Part shown: positions 44,301 to 55,307 of the stretch, piece after piece
Position numbering within the stretch: position 1 is the stretch's first letter
Layout: the number at the start of each line of letters is the position of its first letter
NCBI GenBank assembly: GCA_029948255.1
Contig: JALIZF010001583.1
Coordinates: forward strand, 310,001 to 374,000
DNA: 64,000 nucleotides
Origin: Telmatactis stephensoni
Lineage: Eukaryota; Cnidaria; Anthozoa; Actiniaria; Isophelliidae
Direction: 5' to 3'
Program-made: the position numbers and the translations under genes
The notes under the pieces: generated by a model
Databases searched by the model: none
What the model saw: the letters and a program-made list of their open reading frames with translations, nothing else
What the model was told of the DNA's origin: nothing

Positions 44301-46523
44301 CTAAATGGTATAACGACATATTCATTGAGGCATTGATCGACAACAAGTTGCTCAAAGTCGCAGTAAAAGTAAAAGACAAAGGTGTGTATAGATAAACTAG
44401 TTTTGAAATGATTGTTGATTAACAGTTGATAAGTTATTTGATTGGGTATTTGTAGTTTTATGAGCTAGAGCCACTAAAATAAAGGTACACCGACCACCTT
44501 TGTTCTAACAGGACTACTCTTGTCAGCTCTGAGAGGACCATGCACACTTTTATCAATTTTAAATATTTTTATGCAGTGTGATATAGAGATTTAGGCCACT
44601 GAGAAATCGTATTTCTGAACACATGTAAAAATAAGACATTTTTCTAGCGACGATTTATGTCATCACATCGACCAAAGCACTATCGGGTTGTTAAAATCAA
44701 TTCAATTCAATTTAATTCAATGTTTCAGAAATCTTGGTCGCGTTTAACTTTGTATAATTGCTAATAAATATGCAAATTTAATTTGCATATACACACCTAA
44801 TTGCAAAAACAGTCATATAAAAACAGATATAGTTAATTCAATTAACGTTGTCGCTGAAAAAAGACTAAAGCCTGAAGCTTTGAGAGCGGAATTATGAATT
44901 TTTTTAGTGACATCACATGATTACAATAAGGAATTCACTGTATGCTTGCAAATTTTACAACTTGGACACATATTCCTTAATTTCTCAGATAGCCTACAGA
45001 GAAGTTTGTTAGTAAACAAAATATATTTGAAAGGCTTTAGCCTTAATTAGGCTTTTTTTCAGCGACAACGTTAATTGAAATAGCTATATCGAACTTTAAT
45101 AAATTAGTAAATTCATCAAATAGGAATGAATTATCAGTCACTTGTTAAGCTCGGAAATATAGTGATTTTTAGAATGGTTTTCATAAACCTGTGAAATTAT
45201 CTTGTTTGTTCGGTGACTGCGGTGGAACAGGAACAAACAACATTCCTGCATGGCCTAGGATTAAGAATCCACGTTGTAACTAAAACAAGGTGTGTCGTAT
45301 GATACCGGGCAGTTGTATCTAGCATCTACAACACGAGAGACCTCAAGGCCAAATCTTCTCTTCCGAGAACATTTTTAATTTCCAAGGCAAGTATACATTC
45401 TCTTGAAAACCACTCGAAAAATCACGATATTTCCAAGCTTAACACGAGTCTGAGGTCTGTAATAATTTATTCCTATTTGATGAATTTACTAATTCACTAA
45501 AGTTAAATATCTATTTTTATATGACAACGTACGTTTTTGCAATTAGGTGCAAACGAAAATATATCTAAACATGGATGAAATTATGGGACAGCTTTGCTTA
45601 TAAACTGCTATCCGTTACCTGCTACTGAAGCTTTTTTGAGGTTTATTGATCGTTAATAATATAACCTAAGAAATTTCTGCAATTTGATTGGCTGTGAGGA
45701 ATGGTATTTCCGCTTAATTTTGAAATACCTACATGTGAAAATTACAAATTCCATGGCAAGTGCTTTCCTAATTCTTTGAAAAAAGGCTAAATGAAAATGG
45801 CGGCCAGTTGGGGAAGCTTTCTCTTGTTAAACAGAAGTGATTTAATCATAGAATCAAGTAAAAAACTCGAGAAACTGGCCATGCTTGTAGTTACCTATAC
45901 TAACCATGCTATTACCTATACAAACCATGATATTACCTATATACAAACCATGCTATTACCTATACTAACCATGCTATTACCTATACAAACCATGATATTA
46001 CCTATATACAAACCATGCTATTACCTATACTAACCAAACAGTGGAAATTTTTTTCGATCAAGGAAGAAGCAAATGCCCTCAAGATGAAGATTTCATTACT
46101 TCAGGATTGACACGATTCTTTTTTTTTTCATTATTTCTAGGACTTACGACTTTTAACAAAACTGTAGATGGAAAATGGCACCATTTTGCTGTAACTTGGA
46201 GAAACGATGGAGAAACGCACGTCTTCCTAGATGGAATCCCCTTTAATTCATTTTCACGTCTGGCTAAGGGTAAGGTTATTGAAGAAGGTGCGGTTGTTCT
46301 TGGACAAGACCAAGATTCATACCTTGGGGGATATCGGAAGTACCAGAGTTTCCAAGGCAACCTTACCAGTGTTAACATGTGGGATAAAGTCCTTACATGG
46401 GGTGAAATAGCCGGTCTTGTCGATCACTGTCCGTCCACTGAAGGAAATCTTATTAAATGGTCAGATCTTGTTCAAAGAAATGTAGATCTTCCACATTTTT
46501 GTGGAATTCCTTGCGTCGATTAG
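41322..46523 (+). CDS. PAN/apple - EGF - pentraxin domain protein (secreted type; first exon not found)
   Basis: Exons: 41322-41572 (PAN/apple), 42988-43105 (EGF), 44130-44381 and 46141-46523 (pentraxin/LamG fold). They join in phase 2+249, 118, 252, 383 bases to TAG, giving 333 residues plus an unseen start. The PAN part has ECSYC, EQCDKEC, NPDCVSLNYN and PNCHLSD. The EGF part runs from NNCAGKPC to YTGDHCDK with seven cysteines, one more than usual. The pentraxin part has LTAFTISIWAQI, GKWHHFAVTW, GAVVLGQDQDSYLGG and LTSVNMWDKVLTWGEI, matching the calcium-loop and NMW motifs. At both positions where pentraxins have their conserved disulfide the cysteine is replaced (Ser in FTISIW, Ala in HFAVTW). 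Two extra cysteines end the protein (FCGIPC). An extracellular lectin-like or matrix role is likely from the domains; the ligand is unknown. The first exon, expected to carry a signal peptide, was not identified. Confidence 0.85.
41944..42122. mobile_element. MITE of the GGATCCAGG family, copy D
   Basis: GGGGCGGATCCAGGATTTTG at the left and CACCTCCCCTGGATCCGCGC at the right form the family's terminal pair, and GGGTGAATTTT / AAAATTCACCC extends it. It lies in intron 1 (after the PAN exon) of the PAN-EGF-pentraxin gene. Confidence 0.78.
42520..42895. repeat. (GACT)n tetranucleotide array
   Basis: About 90 units of GACT with regular GATT, GATG and GTAT variants fill the intron between the PAN and EGF exons. 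Longer blocks such as GATTGTATGATTGACTGACT recur, showing that multi-unit segments have been duplicated. The minus-strand Ser-Gln-Ser-Val frame is an artefact. Confidence 0.92.
44794..45549. mobile_element. Non-autonomous DNA transposon with CACCTAATTGCAAAAAC ends
   Basis: CACCTAATTGCAAAAACAGT and its continuation TCATATAAAAACAGATA are mirrored at the right end (TATTTTTATATGACA, then GTTTTTGCAATTAGGTG). A second nested inverted pair, AACGTTGTCGCTGAAAAAAG and TTTTTTTCAGCGACAACGTT, lies inside at about 44844 and 45050. The whole lies in the intron that splits the pentraxin domain. Confidence 0.72.
45890..46036 (+). repeat. Higher-order minisatellite (21+21+23-base units)
   Basis: Units of the form ACCATGCTATTACCTATACT, ACCATGCTATTACCTATACA and ACCATGATATTACCTATATA repeat in that fixed order, giving a 65-base higher-order period seen about twice. 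It ends about 100 bases upstream of the last pentraxin exon. Confidence 0.88.
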
Positions 46524-47562
46524 AATACCATTGCTGCAGATCATAGAAAAGCGTAATGATGTATCTAAGTTCATAATTTTACTAGCAGAGGTGGTGTGCA
46601 CTCTTGCTTAAGCACGAGACGTTTTTGTTAACACGGACGTCACGTTTACTTTTTGGATCGCGCGCGCGGTCATTGATCAGGCTCCCGTTCACGCTAGAAT
46701 GTCAGTTGAGGCTTTCTCGGCACGTTCTAGATTTAAATCTATGACGGCGCAAACAAAAACGTAAGCTCCCTAATGTCGCGTGTAACAGTTGCGAGTTTAG
46801 GACCGAGTTCTACTTCTCCAATACTTTCTGCAATATTGCGCGCAACATTGCGGTGGAAGACACACGGTGCATCTTGTTGCGCGCAACGTTGCAGAAAATG
46901 CTGCATGCATGGACCTTTAATTTACGGGAAAAATTAAGGGAGAGGGCGAGCACCCGCAAATAGCCCGCAAGCATCCTGTAAATTTACTTAGAATCAACAC
47001 CGAAAGGTTTAGGAAATGTTAGATTAACCGATATGTCATTTTCATATATTTAATATTCATCGGTTAGAATAGTTTTATAGGCTTGTTAACAGACACTGCT
47101 TGTAAACTTGGACGTTTGTTTTGAGTATTATTTAGAAATAAGGACCTTTATTATTAGAATAGCAGAAGTTGAAAAAAGCGGCACTTTGAGAAACGCTCAA
47201 AAACTTTATAGTTAACGGGCCCATAAAGGATCTTTCGAACGGGTCCCTGGCCCTTATGGGCTACTTTTTTTTCATTATGGGGACGCTGAAAACCAAAGAT
47301 CTGTTATTCTGGCGGGCAAAATACGCACTGTGAAATTTAAAACAAAGAGAAATTAAGCTTCACTGGTTGGAATCCTTTTGTTTTTGAGGGTGTTAAATTA
47401 CTGTGCCCGCCAGAATAGCACATTTTGTACCATGTGACCAGGTGAAAAGGCCTATTAAGATCTCTACCTTCACATAAATCGGGTCCAACTGTATCAAACG
47501 TCTCAGACATTTTGCTGTTTTTAAAAGCTTTATTTACACACCTATTTTACACAAAAACGTTC
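46524..47562. other. Convergent intergenic region between the pentraxin gene and ILP gene 1
   Basis: Both flanking genes end here. A palindromic element lies at about 47303-47423 (GTTATTCTGGCGGGCA / TGCCCGCCAGAATAGC), and GC-rich GCGCGCAAC repeats lie near 46836-46890. Part of it (GGTTGGAATCCTTTTGTTTT and TTTTGTACCATGTGAC) resembles 20228-20300 in the TTC36 intron, so a repeat family is shared. Confidence 0.55.
47529..47534 (-). terminator. Candidate poly(A) signal of ILP gene 1
   Basis: AATAAA on the minus strand lies about 30 bases after the stop codon. This would give an unusually short 3' UTR, so a later site is also possible. Confidence 0.45.
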
Positions 47563-48699
47563 TCAACAGTATTCCAGTATTTCTTCCGTTGAGCATCCTT
47601 CGTTACAGCACTCTTCGACAATGTCCGTAAATGAGCGTCGACGTACCAGACTTCTCAAAAACTGTTTTGCAGAATTGGAAGATTCTATGGGATTAGGATC
47701 CTGTCGGACTGGACAAAAGAAACGCTTTAGAGATAACATAGAATAAGAAATATTTTGTAGATTACAGCTAACGAAAATCGTAGCATCGCGGCTCGTATTT
47801 TCCCAACTTCTATTACGTTTTTTTCGATCCCTGATCCTTTCATCATCCTGCGGGGCGGAGCTTATGCGAATTCGTTCAATCATTGGTTGATTTGAATGAC
47901 CTCCGTCCCGGCCCAAAAATCTGATAGGCGGATTAGAAAAAAAAAGTATAAATCGAATTAAGTTATCCAACGATTTTTCTGTAAATATTTTGATATTAAA
48001 TACAAAACAAGATCAAACGATTATCAAAGTCGATCTCGAAATTTTTGTCATACAGCATGGCAAATATTGTATCAGGTCTATCAGGTGGCCGGCCAATGCT
48101 AAGGGGTCATTGACTTGCGTTTTTTTTTTTTAAAGTGAAGAAGAAGAATTTAGGTGTATACTGTTTATGTAAGATTTTTTCTTAATTGTTTTGGCACAGC
48201 AAAATAAATAAATAAACAACAACAACACAATCATCATCATCATCATCATCAACGACAATAGCAACAACAACAACAACAACAGCAACAACAACACGTGGGT
48301 GGCATGGTTGGCCGAGTGGTGAGAGCACTGGCCATTCACCACTGTGGTCCGAGTCCCAGCTCGGGCGCTGGATCATAAGTGAACGGAGTTTGTTTGATGT
48401 GTTGTTCTCTGATCTACCATGCCACGAGGGTTTTTCTCCGAGTTATTCGTTTTTTTCTCTCTCTCAGCAAAAATCAACATGTGAGTTGAGCGTTGTATAC
48501 AAAATATTTTATGTAGAGGTAGTGCATGAGTGTGAATTTGAAGACGGCCCAATGGAAGAGTAGCGAAAGCTAAATTGGCTTCGTCTATAAAATTAAATAA
48601 TTTTGTGTTGACAGGCCAGAAAACGAGCACGCTGTAGACAATGATCTGACAACCGTACCGAAGGCATGAAAACATAAAAAGAGTTTTTTACAACAACGA

Positions 48700-48737
<38 letters not shown>

Positions 48738-49169
48738 GTAGCAACAACAGCAACAACAACAGCAACAGCCTTTTGTTGCCTTGAAGGCAAAGACCATGAA
48801 TAACAAATATGGAAAAGATTGCGAAGAAAAATAAAGAAGAACAAAAAGTGGACAAAATCTATATAAACCGGCCACGTCAATTTAAAAGACCCAGCAAAAT
48901 TACGAAATCAACGAAAACTGATTTTCATTATGAATGAGCATGTTATGACTGTACATCATACAGTTGTCATGAGATGAAATTCCACCAAAATATCTTAGCT
49001 TACCGTGTCGTCGCTTTCTCGTGAAACACAACTCCGAATACTTTTCGGTAATTTGATTGCCACATATTTTAGTGATGTTTTTTACATTTCCATTCTCCTT
49101 TGTGTTCGAAGTAAGTCCTGAATCAACAAGCAGTATGACAGCCAAGCCAAGATAAATGAACGTAGTCAT
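47563..49169 (-). CDS. ILP: Insulin-like peptide precursor 1 (two exons)
   Basis: This encodes a secreted insulin-family hormone precursor of 103 residues. Exon 1 (49004-49169) gives MTTFIYLGLAVILLVDSG, a signal peptide, then the B chain with ICGNQITEKYSELC, in which two cysteines have 11 residues between them as in all insulins, followed by the tetrabasic RKRR. The donor CACG|gtaagc is phase 1, the conserved position of the insulin C-peptide intron. Exon 2 (47563-47708), after the pyrimidine-rich acceptor tttcttttgtccag, gives a C peptide of about 26 residues ending LVRRR and the A chain DIVEECCNEGCSTEEILEYC, with CC-x3-C-x8-C, then TGA. All six insulin cysteines are present and spaced correctly. 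It would be cleaved at RKRR and RRR and should signal through an insulin-type receptor. A second gene of this family lies upstream at 55308-59605 on the same strand. The 1.3 kb intron carries a SINE and (AAC)n tracts. Confidence 0.95.
48200..48300. repeat. (ATC)n and (AAC)n microsatellites in ILP gene 1 intron
   Basis: Runs of AAC and CATCAT abut the 5' end of a SINE. A further (AAC)n run lies at about 48698-48772. The minus-strand Val and Leu homopolymer frames come from these. Confidence 0.92.
48298..48560 (+). mobile_element. tRNA-derived SINE (family B), fuller copy
   Basis: The head GTGGCATGGTTGGCCGAGTG (A-box-like TGGCCGAGTGG) and GTCCCAGCTCGGG-type B region are followed by the same body as at 37665-37885: TTGTTTGATGTGTTGTTCTC, CATGCCACGAGGG, CAGCAAAAATCAACATGTGA. 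It lies inside the ILP gene 1 intron, antisense to the gene. Confidence 0.78.
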
Positions 49170-49310
49170 TCTGTTGAAAGGAAAAACAGGTGGACGAAAT
49201 GTTTACAAACATTGATATTAAGATGGTATATCAAGATGTTAATCCTGCTTTGTTAAACTAGCAAAATAAAATTCTAGTTGGCACTTTACATAACAATGGA
49301 TTACGATTAC

Positions 49311-49619
49311 TAGCCTTTCCCGACATGGGTGAAAAACGCATTGCGCATGCTCGAAAGATCGGGGGAATTCGTGGAAGCTATCGTGTTTACAAATAATAGT
49401 ACCGTCGATTCAACTGTTGTGTATTATGCGAATGTCTTGTGTATTATTCACTAGGAAAAGAGAACAACTAAAGCGATGTTTTAGGGAAAAAGCACTAACT
49501 TTTCACGGACAGCCTTAACTTTCAAGATTTACTAAATAGTCTAAAACCTTCAATGGTTTTATCTTAAGTATTCGAGTATGCGCAATGCGTTTCTCATCGA
49601 TCGGTGTCGCCCTTCCCTA
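49311..49619. mobile_element. MITE-like inverted repeat upstream of ILP gene 1
   Basis: GTGAAAAACGCATTGCGCAT followed by GCTCGAA on the left pairs with TTCGAGTATGCGCAATGCGTTT on the right, with outer blocks CCTTTCCCGACA and TGTCGCCCTTCCC also pairing imperfectly. It begins about 140 bases upstream of the ILP gene 1 start codon, so it lies in the promoter region. Confidence 0.7.
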
Positions 49620-52600
49620 CAGTTATTTAAACGGCTAGCTTGTTTTACGTATGGATGATGTAACGTGAGACAACTTGCGACGTGGTAGCGCAAGTGTACG
49701 CGGGTATGGTAGACAATTTCCATGCAATCTGCGCATGCGCAAAACAACTAATTAACGCTCGACAAAAGCTATCTTTTCTGGATGATTTTTCTTTTGCGAG
49801 AGATTATTCAAAAATTGCTGTTTTGTCAGTAATCTCAGTACTCCACAGCTGTTTACGAAACAAGTAAAAATTGCCAATTTTCCTCTTTGTGCACAGAAAC
49901 ATCCTGATCTTCAAACTGAAGAAAATGTCTAGTTTTATTAACCATTTATAGGTTAACGTCATTTGAACGGCAATTTTAGCGTCTTGCAATTTAACAATTC
50001 CTCACACCCGACATGCAATGCGCCCTAGACTCCATGTTTGTATGTTGCAAAAATGTTGAGATCAATATCGCTTCTTTTATGGTTTTGAAGTCATTGAGCT
50101 CTTCTTCGAATAACGTCGGAAACAGTTTGTATATTTATGTATGTTTCGGCTTAATGGGTAAATTGTGTTTCAAAAGAGAGGATATTGAATTTTTTGAATT
50201 ATAATCGAATACAGAGACTTTATTCCGGTTGAGGATTTTATAAGAAATCTCCGGTTTGGAGTAGAACCTCTCTTAATAAAAGGACCTCCAGCTAGGTAAT
50301 TGTTCAAATATGGAAAAGTGCTTTCGGGTAGCTTTGAAATGTGGGACTGAAGTGAATTATTTTCTACAGTGATCAAAATTATTAGAACTACAGAAAATAT
50401 CACTCATGTACAGAATTTAAAAAGAAGCATATAAAGTAAGCAGGAATAAGAGAAGATGCCAATCAATTTGGTAATTATCAGTAATTTCACAAAAAGACGG
50501 TTATATTAGAGTAGATCAAGTTAGCACGGTATATTTATCTCGAGGACCTAATGCTTCTCTCCTCGAGAAGTTGGGATATATATAGCGAAAGAAGAAACAA
50601 TATAAACAATATAGTAAGAGTAAAGACAGAATAATATAAAGAGATTATAGATCGTAAGAAACATAAGTAAAACAAACACCAAGTAATACGTTACAAAGTG
50701 GTAAAAAAAAGAGAATAAAAATGCTTTGTTCTATTGGTCCAGATTAGTGACAAAACAGAGAGCATTTTTATCGGAAAATACAATTTCTATGAGGTGCTGG
50801 GATAAACTTAGCTGTAATGAGCAATTCCCAGACTCACACACCAAGAAGCACTTTCGTTTCTTTGAATAAACAGGGCCCAGCAATGGTTATTAGTGAAGTT
50901 CATGTGATAGAAGCTATTTTTCCAAAGCCTCACCTAACTATTATGCAGCTGTGCGCTAAGTTGAAGCTTGTCTTGATTCAGTACGTTTTTCAAAACCTTA
51001 GTCCATTTATTCCCACCAAATCAACTCCCACAGGAATCTAATTATATTGTAGCTCAAAAAACTCAGTTTTATTGGATTGTCGATCTAAATCTCAGTTGGT
51101 AATCTTATATTTAGAATCTTTTAAAAGAGTATTGTTAAGATCTGAAGATGTTTTACTGGAGAAATGCCCTCACAGTCGTCTTTTGCGTAGGCGTCGGTGA
51201 CACTAAAGAAATTTTAATATCTTGAAGAATCACCGAAGCTGTGGCTGCTCTTAGGGGAGCATTTTTCACTGTATGAATTTGCACTTATCAAAACATATTT
51301 TTTTCAGGTATGAATTAATGATTGTGTAATCGGTACTTTTAGTTGCACAAATTTATACTAATGTCTACTCATTTTGACCTCAGTTACACGTATACACTAT
51401 GCCATGGCAAAAGAAAAACAGGTTTAATTGTAACATAGTATTTATTGTGTTGTATGAAAACTTGGCCCGACAATTACTTTAAGTCAAAAGATAAGTTTTC
51501 TACTTTCTTTTCAATAGCCAACGGAAGTATTAGCTTTTCTGCTTGAGGTCTTTTACAATGGAGATTCCATCGGGCTTTTCTCTCATCTATTGATGCAGTT
51601 TTGCAGAGCAGGTGTTTGCACTTCAAATTGTAGAAGTTATTGTTGATGTTATTCACCCTCGCTATATCATAACAACTTTATAACGTATTAACAATATATT
51701 TGCTACTTTGCTACTATTTGTTATTTTGTATATTTGTAACAAAAGTTGTATTGAAGTTTGAATAAACATGCTTCAAAAGGCTTATCATGAATATTTCCAT
51801 AGTTGATAATCATCTCGGAATGCTTCAATAATAAGACAAAAAATACTGCCTATGTCAGTAACAAACCGTAAATATTACTATTGTTCTCTCAAAAATATCA
51901 GTTTAGTTCATAGCTAAGCATTCTTTTTATGTATAGTACATTTGAAAAAACCTTGAATTGAAATTTAAAGCTTCTAACAAATGGAAACGAAGCTTTTTCG
52001 CTGTCCTATTTGCTAGAACCGAATTGATAGAGTAACTTTTCTTTGCCCGTGAAAGAAAAATGACTATTTAGTTTGTATTAGTTGTCAGAGTCTACTACTA
52101 ACTATTACTTAGCCTATTCTTTCACGAGCGAAGGAAAACCACTCTATATATTGTTTGCTATTAATATATTTAGTTCAACGTTGTATTTTTTTACTCTTGT
52201 ATTTTTTACTGATATATTATGTATAGTATTGGTAGTATTCGAACATACATGCTTTTTCAATATACTGTACAGCAGATTCCAGAAATTTTATGAATTTGAA
52301 CTACATAAATGTATGGTAAAGGTTGTTTCAGTCTTGTTTATAGACCATCTTTCGAAAATTAGTTTTCTAGATATATTTAAGGTATACAAGAAATGAAATG
52401 AATAGTTATATTTGATGGGATAGCTTGGTCTAGCTTAAGCGAAGTCATCCAAACATTGTCTGAGTTTTAGCTAGAAGTTTTTATTTTTTGTAGTCACAGC
52501 TATATGCAAAGAAATATTTAGCTTTTTGGATTCGTTGCCAAATAGAATTCCGCTCTAGTGATGTTTACAAAAGGTGTTTTCCAAAGAGATCATTTTTTCT

Positions 52601-54497
52601 CAGTAGTTCTTACGCCAGATTTTTAAAAAAAGTACAAGAATAATAAAAACAAATGCAGGAAGCTTTCTGATTATTAAATATCAGACTGCCGACCTGCACG
52701 CGATCATGAGATCTTGAAATAATCCACAGCCAGATAGATAAAAAGAAGAATAGATATCATGTTTTGGGCCTATTTAGATTCTCTGATATCAGCATAGAAA
52801 ATTTAATGTTCGAATCACTTTTTGACGAGATATTTTACGTCCAATTTTTTTGCTATTTTTGTTTTTAATTGTTGAATAATTTACTAATTTACTTGGCTGT
52901 GAAAATCGTCTCCTGTGTACAGGACGTCACATCGGCTTCTTGTGATCTCTAATGATCGGTTCATTTGCATTTATAGTCGTCATTGCAGATACTGGGACTG
53001 AATGGCGATTTGAATGAGGTGAAGAACGTCAAAAGTTGCGAAAGAAAGAAAGATAATTTCCTTTATACTAGAACTCGAAGTAAGATAGAGACCTCTTGAT
53101 CAGATTTAAAGCTCCGTGGTTTGAGAAACTTATCAATTCAAGACTGCGCAAGCAATCTTAAAAGAAAATCAACAACAACAACAACAACAACAGAAAAAAA
53201 AAAAAAAAAAGAAAAGAAAAAAAGAAGAAAAAAAAAGAAGAAAAGAAAAAAAAAGAAAAAGAAAAATATTACAATAACACTTCTTATAAATTTTCTCGGT
53301 AAAACGTGTAAACAAGAAGTTGTAAAATTTTTTCACGACGGATTGCGCCAACTTCACAAAGACTTCGGAAGTTCATTGTCGGCGACGTCAAAGACTTCAA
53401 AAAGCTGAAAAGCTTCTCTGTTTGTGCTAGCTAAGTAAATGGGTCCATACAGTTCAAAATGAAGTACTTCATGAAAAACATCATAAAATCATCAGTTTCA
53501 TTACAGCCTTGTTTCAGATTTAAAAGCTCTGGTTTTTGTGGTTTTTCCGATGCGGTTTTCAATTTAATTCTGAGAGATTTCTAAAACATCTCGTCAGGCC
53601 GATTGTTAGAAAATCTAATCAATGCAATGAGACGACGAATCTCACCACAACAACAGAGACTCATCCAAACAGTTGCTGCAAATTACTGAAATTTATTTTC
53701 AAAATATACACATGTGGAAACGATAATATAAGTAGTATCATGAATATTTTATTAACATACTATTTGTATACGTTGTCTACAAATAACATATACCTGTCAT
53801 ACTTTGCAATCTTTAACAATAATTTTACATCTTTGCTTTAAAACTATAGTTTCTCTTTAAAGATATTAATTTAAGGGGATTTACAGGGTAAAAGCCTTGT
53901 AATAGCGTTTGTCTGAATTAATACCAATACAATTAGACAAAATTGAACATTCCTAAATTTCCTTGAATACTCACAGGAAAAGTCTAATATCCTGAGAAAA
54001 GTGATTCAGGAACAGTCGAATTTCGGGAAAACAATAAAGTCATAATGATGGTTTTAGCAGATTTCATGGGCAATCAGCAATTCCCAAAGTTTCCAACATA
54101 AGATATAGTGTTCATTATTGTGAAATAATTCTAATATCGTTTCTAAGATTCTGTGCGGACTCTTGGTGGAGCTTAAAATAGACTTCGATCCTTGGTAATT
54201 TATAGTGACTCATAGACCATGAACTATACTGAAGTGGGCGATTTTTCACGTCTTATTTGACCGAACTGGACATTCTTGTCATAAGGAATGTATATTTTAG
54301 GTGGATTTTTATTTATGGACTATATCTTTTGATTCATAGATCAAGATATATATTTAGAGTGGGTGTTTTGTACAGCTTATTAGTGCTGACAGTGCTATAT
54401 GGGGTATGCCAGACGTGATATGAAGTTGTATATGAATTGAAAAGATTGACAAGTATAGCTTAAATAGATCTCAAGAAGGTTGGCCGTTTTCAATGCG
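49620..54497. other. Intergenic region between the two ILP genes
   Basis: I read both strands for B- and A-chain cysteine patterns and for exon-like frames and found none. The sequence is AT-rich with an (AAC)n tract followed by a purine-only A/G tract at about 53170-53270. Open frames such as those near 50820 and 52090 have no recognisable features and biased composition, so I do not call them genes. Confidence 0.5.
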
Positions 54498-54798
54498 CTT
54501 ATTACATCCATTTTCAAAATTACGCGACAAGTCGTGATGACTCGTCTAGTGTTTTAACGTGCGTCTATCAAATATGCAACACTACGATTTTCAAAATTTT
54601 AACTTTCTAAACTCCGAAAGAAAACAAACTTGAATTTCTTCGCATATCGTTTAAACGGTTCAGACTTTGGTATCAATTTTGGTTGGTTTGATGAAAAACT
54701 GGTTCGTTGGAAATTTGTTTGACGACCGGTCAAAAATCAGAAAAGCCTTTCAAGTGCTGTCTGCAACGGTCGCGTAATTTTGAAAATAGGTGTAATGA
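54498..54798. mobile_element. MITE-like inverted repeat
   Basis: CTTATTACATCCATTTTCAA with AAATTACGCGAC on the left pairs with GTCGCGTAATTTTGAAAATA and GGTGTAATGAG on the right. The interior is non-coding. Confidence 0.72.
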
Positions 54799-55108
54799 GA
54801 TGCTAGATATTAAGGGCAACGAATAAAATATATTTCTTTTACTTTAAATAAAATGCGATTTCAGTGTAAACTTGCATATTGTACAAGGTTTTAAGGAAAA
54901 TATATTGTAAAGTAAATATCGTAAGAGCATCTTTTTGTTATTGTCAAAAAACATCATTTTTGTACTTCCAGATACTTCCCGATACTATATTATATCTATA
55001 TTTATCCCACATCATAGAAAATATAGCCAATCAGAAAGCAGGAAATCCGTTGTATATTCAGCGGTATTCAACTGTCTCTAAAATAGTTATACAATCGTTT
55101 CTTGTAGC

Positions 55109-55215
55109 GTATCGTGGATATCCCACTCGGCACTTGTATTTTCTTCATATACACACTCGCCTAAAGGCTTGTGTGTATACTAGAAAATACAAGTGACTTG
55201 TGGGATATACCACGA
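55109..55215. repeat. Hairpin element just downstream of ILP gene 2
   Basis: TCGTGGATATCCCACTCGGC and CACTTGTATTTTCT on the left pair with AGAAAATACAAGTG and TTGTGGGATATACCACGA on the right. It starts about 90 bases after the ILP gene 2 stop in the gene's direction. With a poly(A) signal at 55243 it would fall just outside the transcript. Confidence 0.7.
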
Positions 55216-55242
55216 TATTCCACTGTATAACTAGTATGAATG

Positions 55243-55248
55243 TTTATT
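55243..55248 (-). terminator. Candidate poly(A) signal of ILP gene 2
   Basis: AATAAA on the minus strand lies about 60 bases after the stop codon. This would give a short 3' UTR, as in ILP gene 1. Confidence 0.45.
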
Positions 55249-55307
55249 TCAAAACGGCCAAAGTTCTTGTGATTGACTAGATATATAGTGACATGTAACC
55301 AATGTTT

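Noticed and set aside
46079..46378. 99-codon minus frame
   Set aside because: It is antisense to the terminal pentraxin exon.
49620..54497. A possible third insulin-like gene between the two found
   Set aside because: No CC-x3-C-x8-C or C-x11-C pattern was seen on either strand by eye; a profile search would be needed to exclude a degraded copy.
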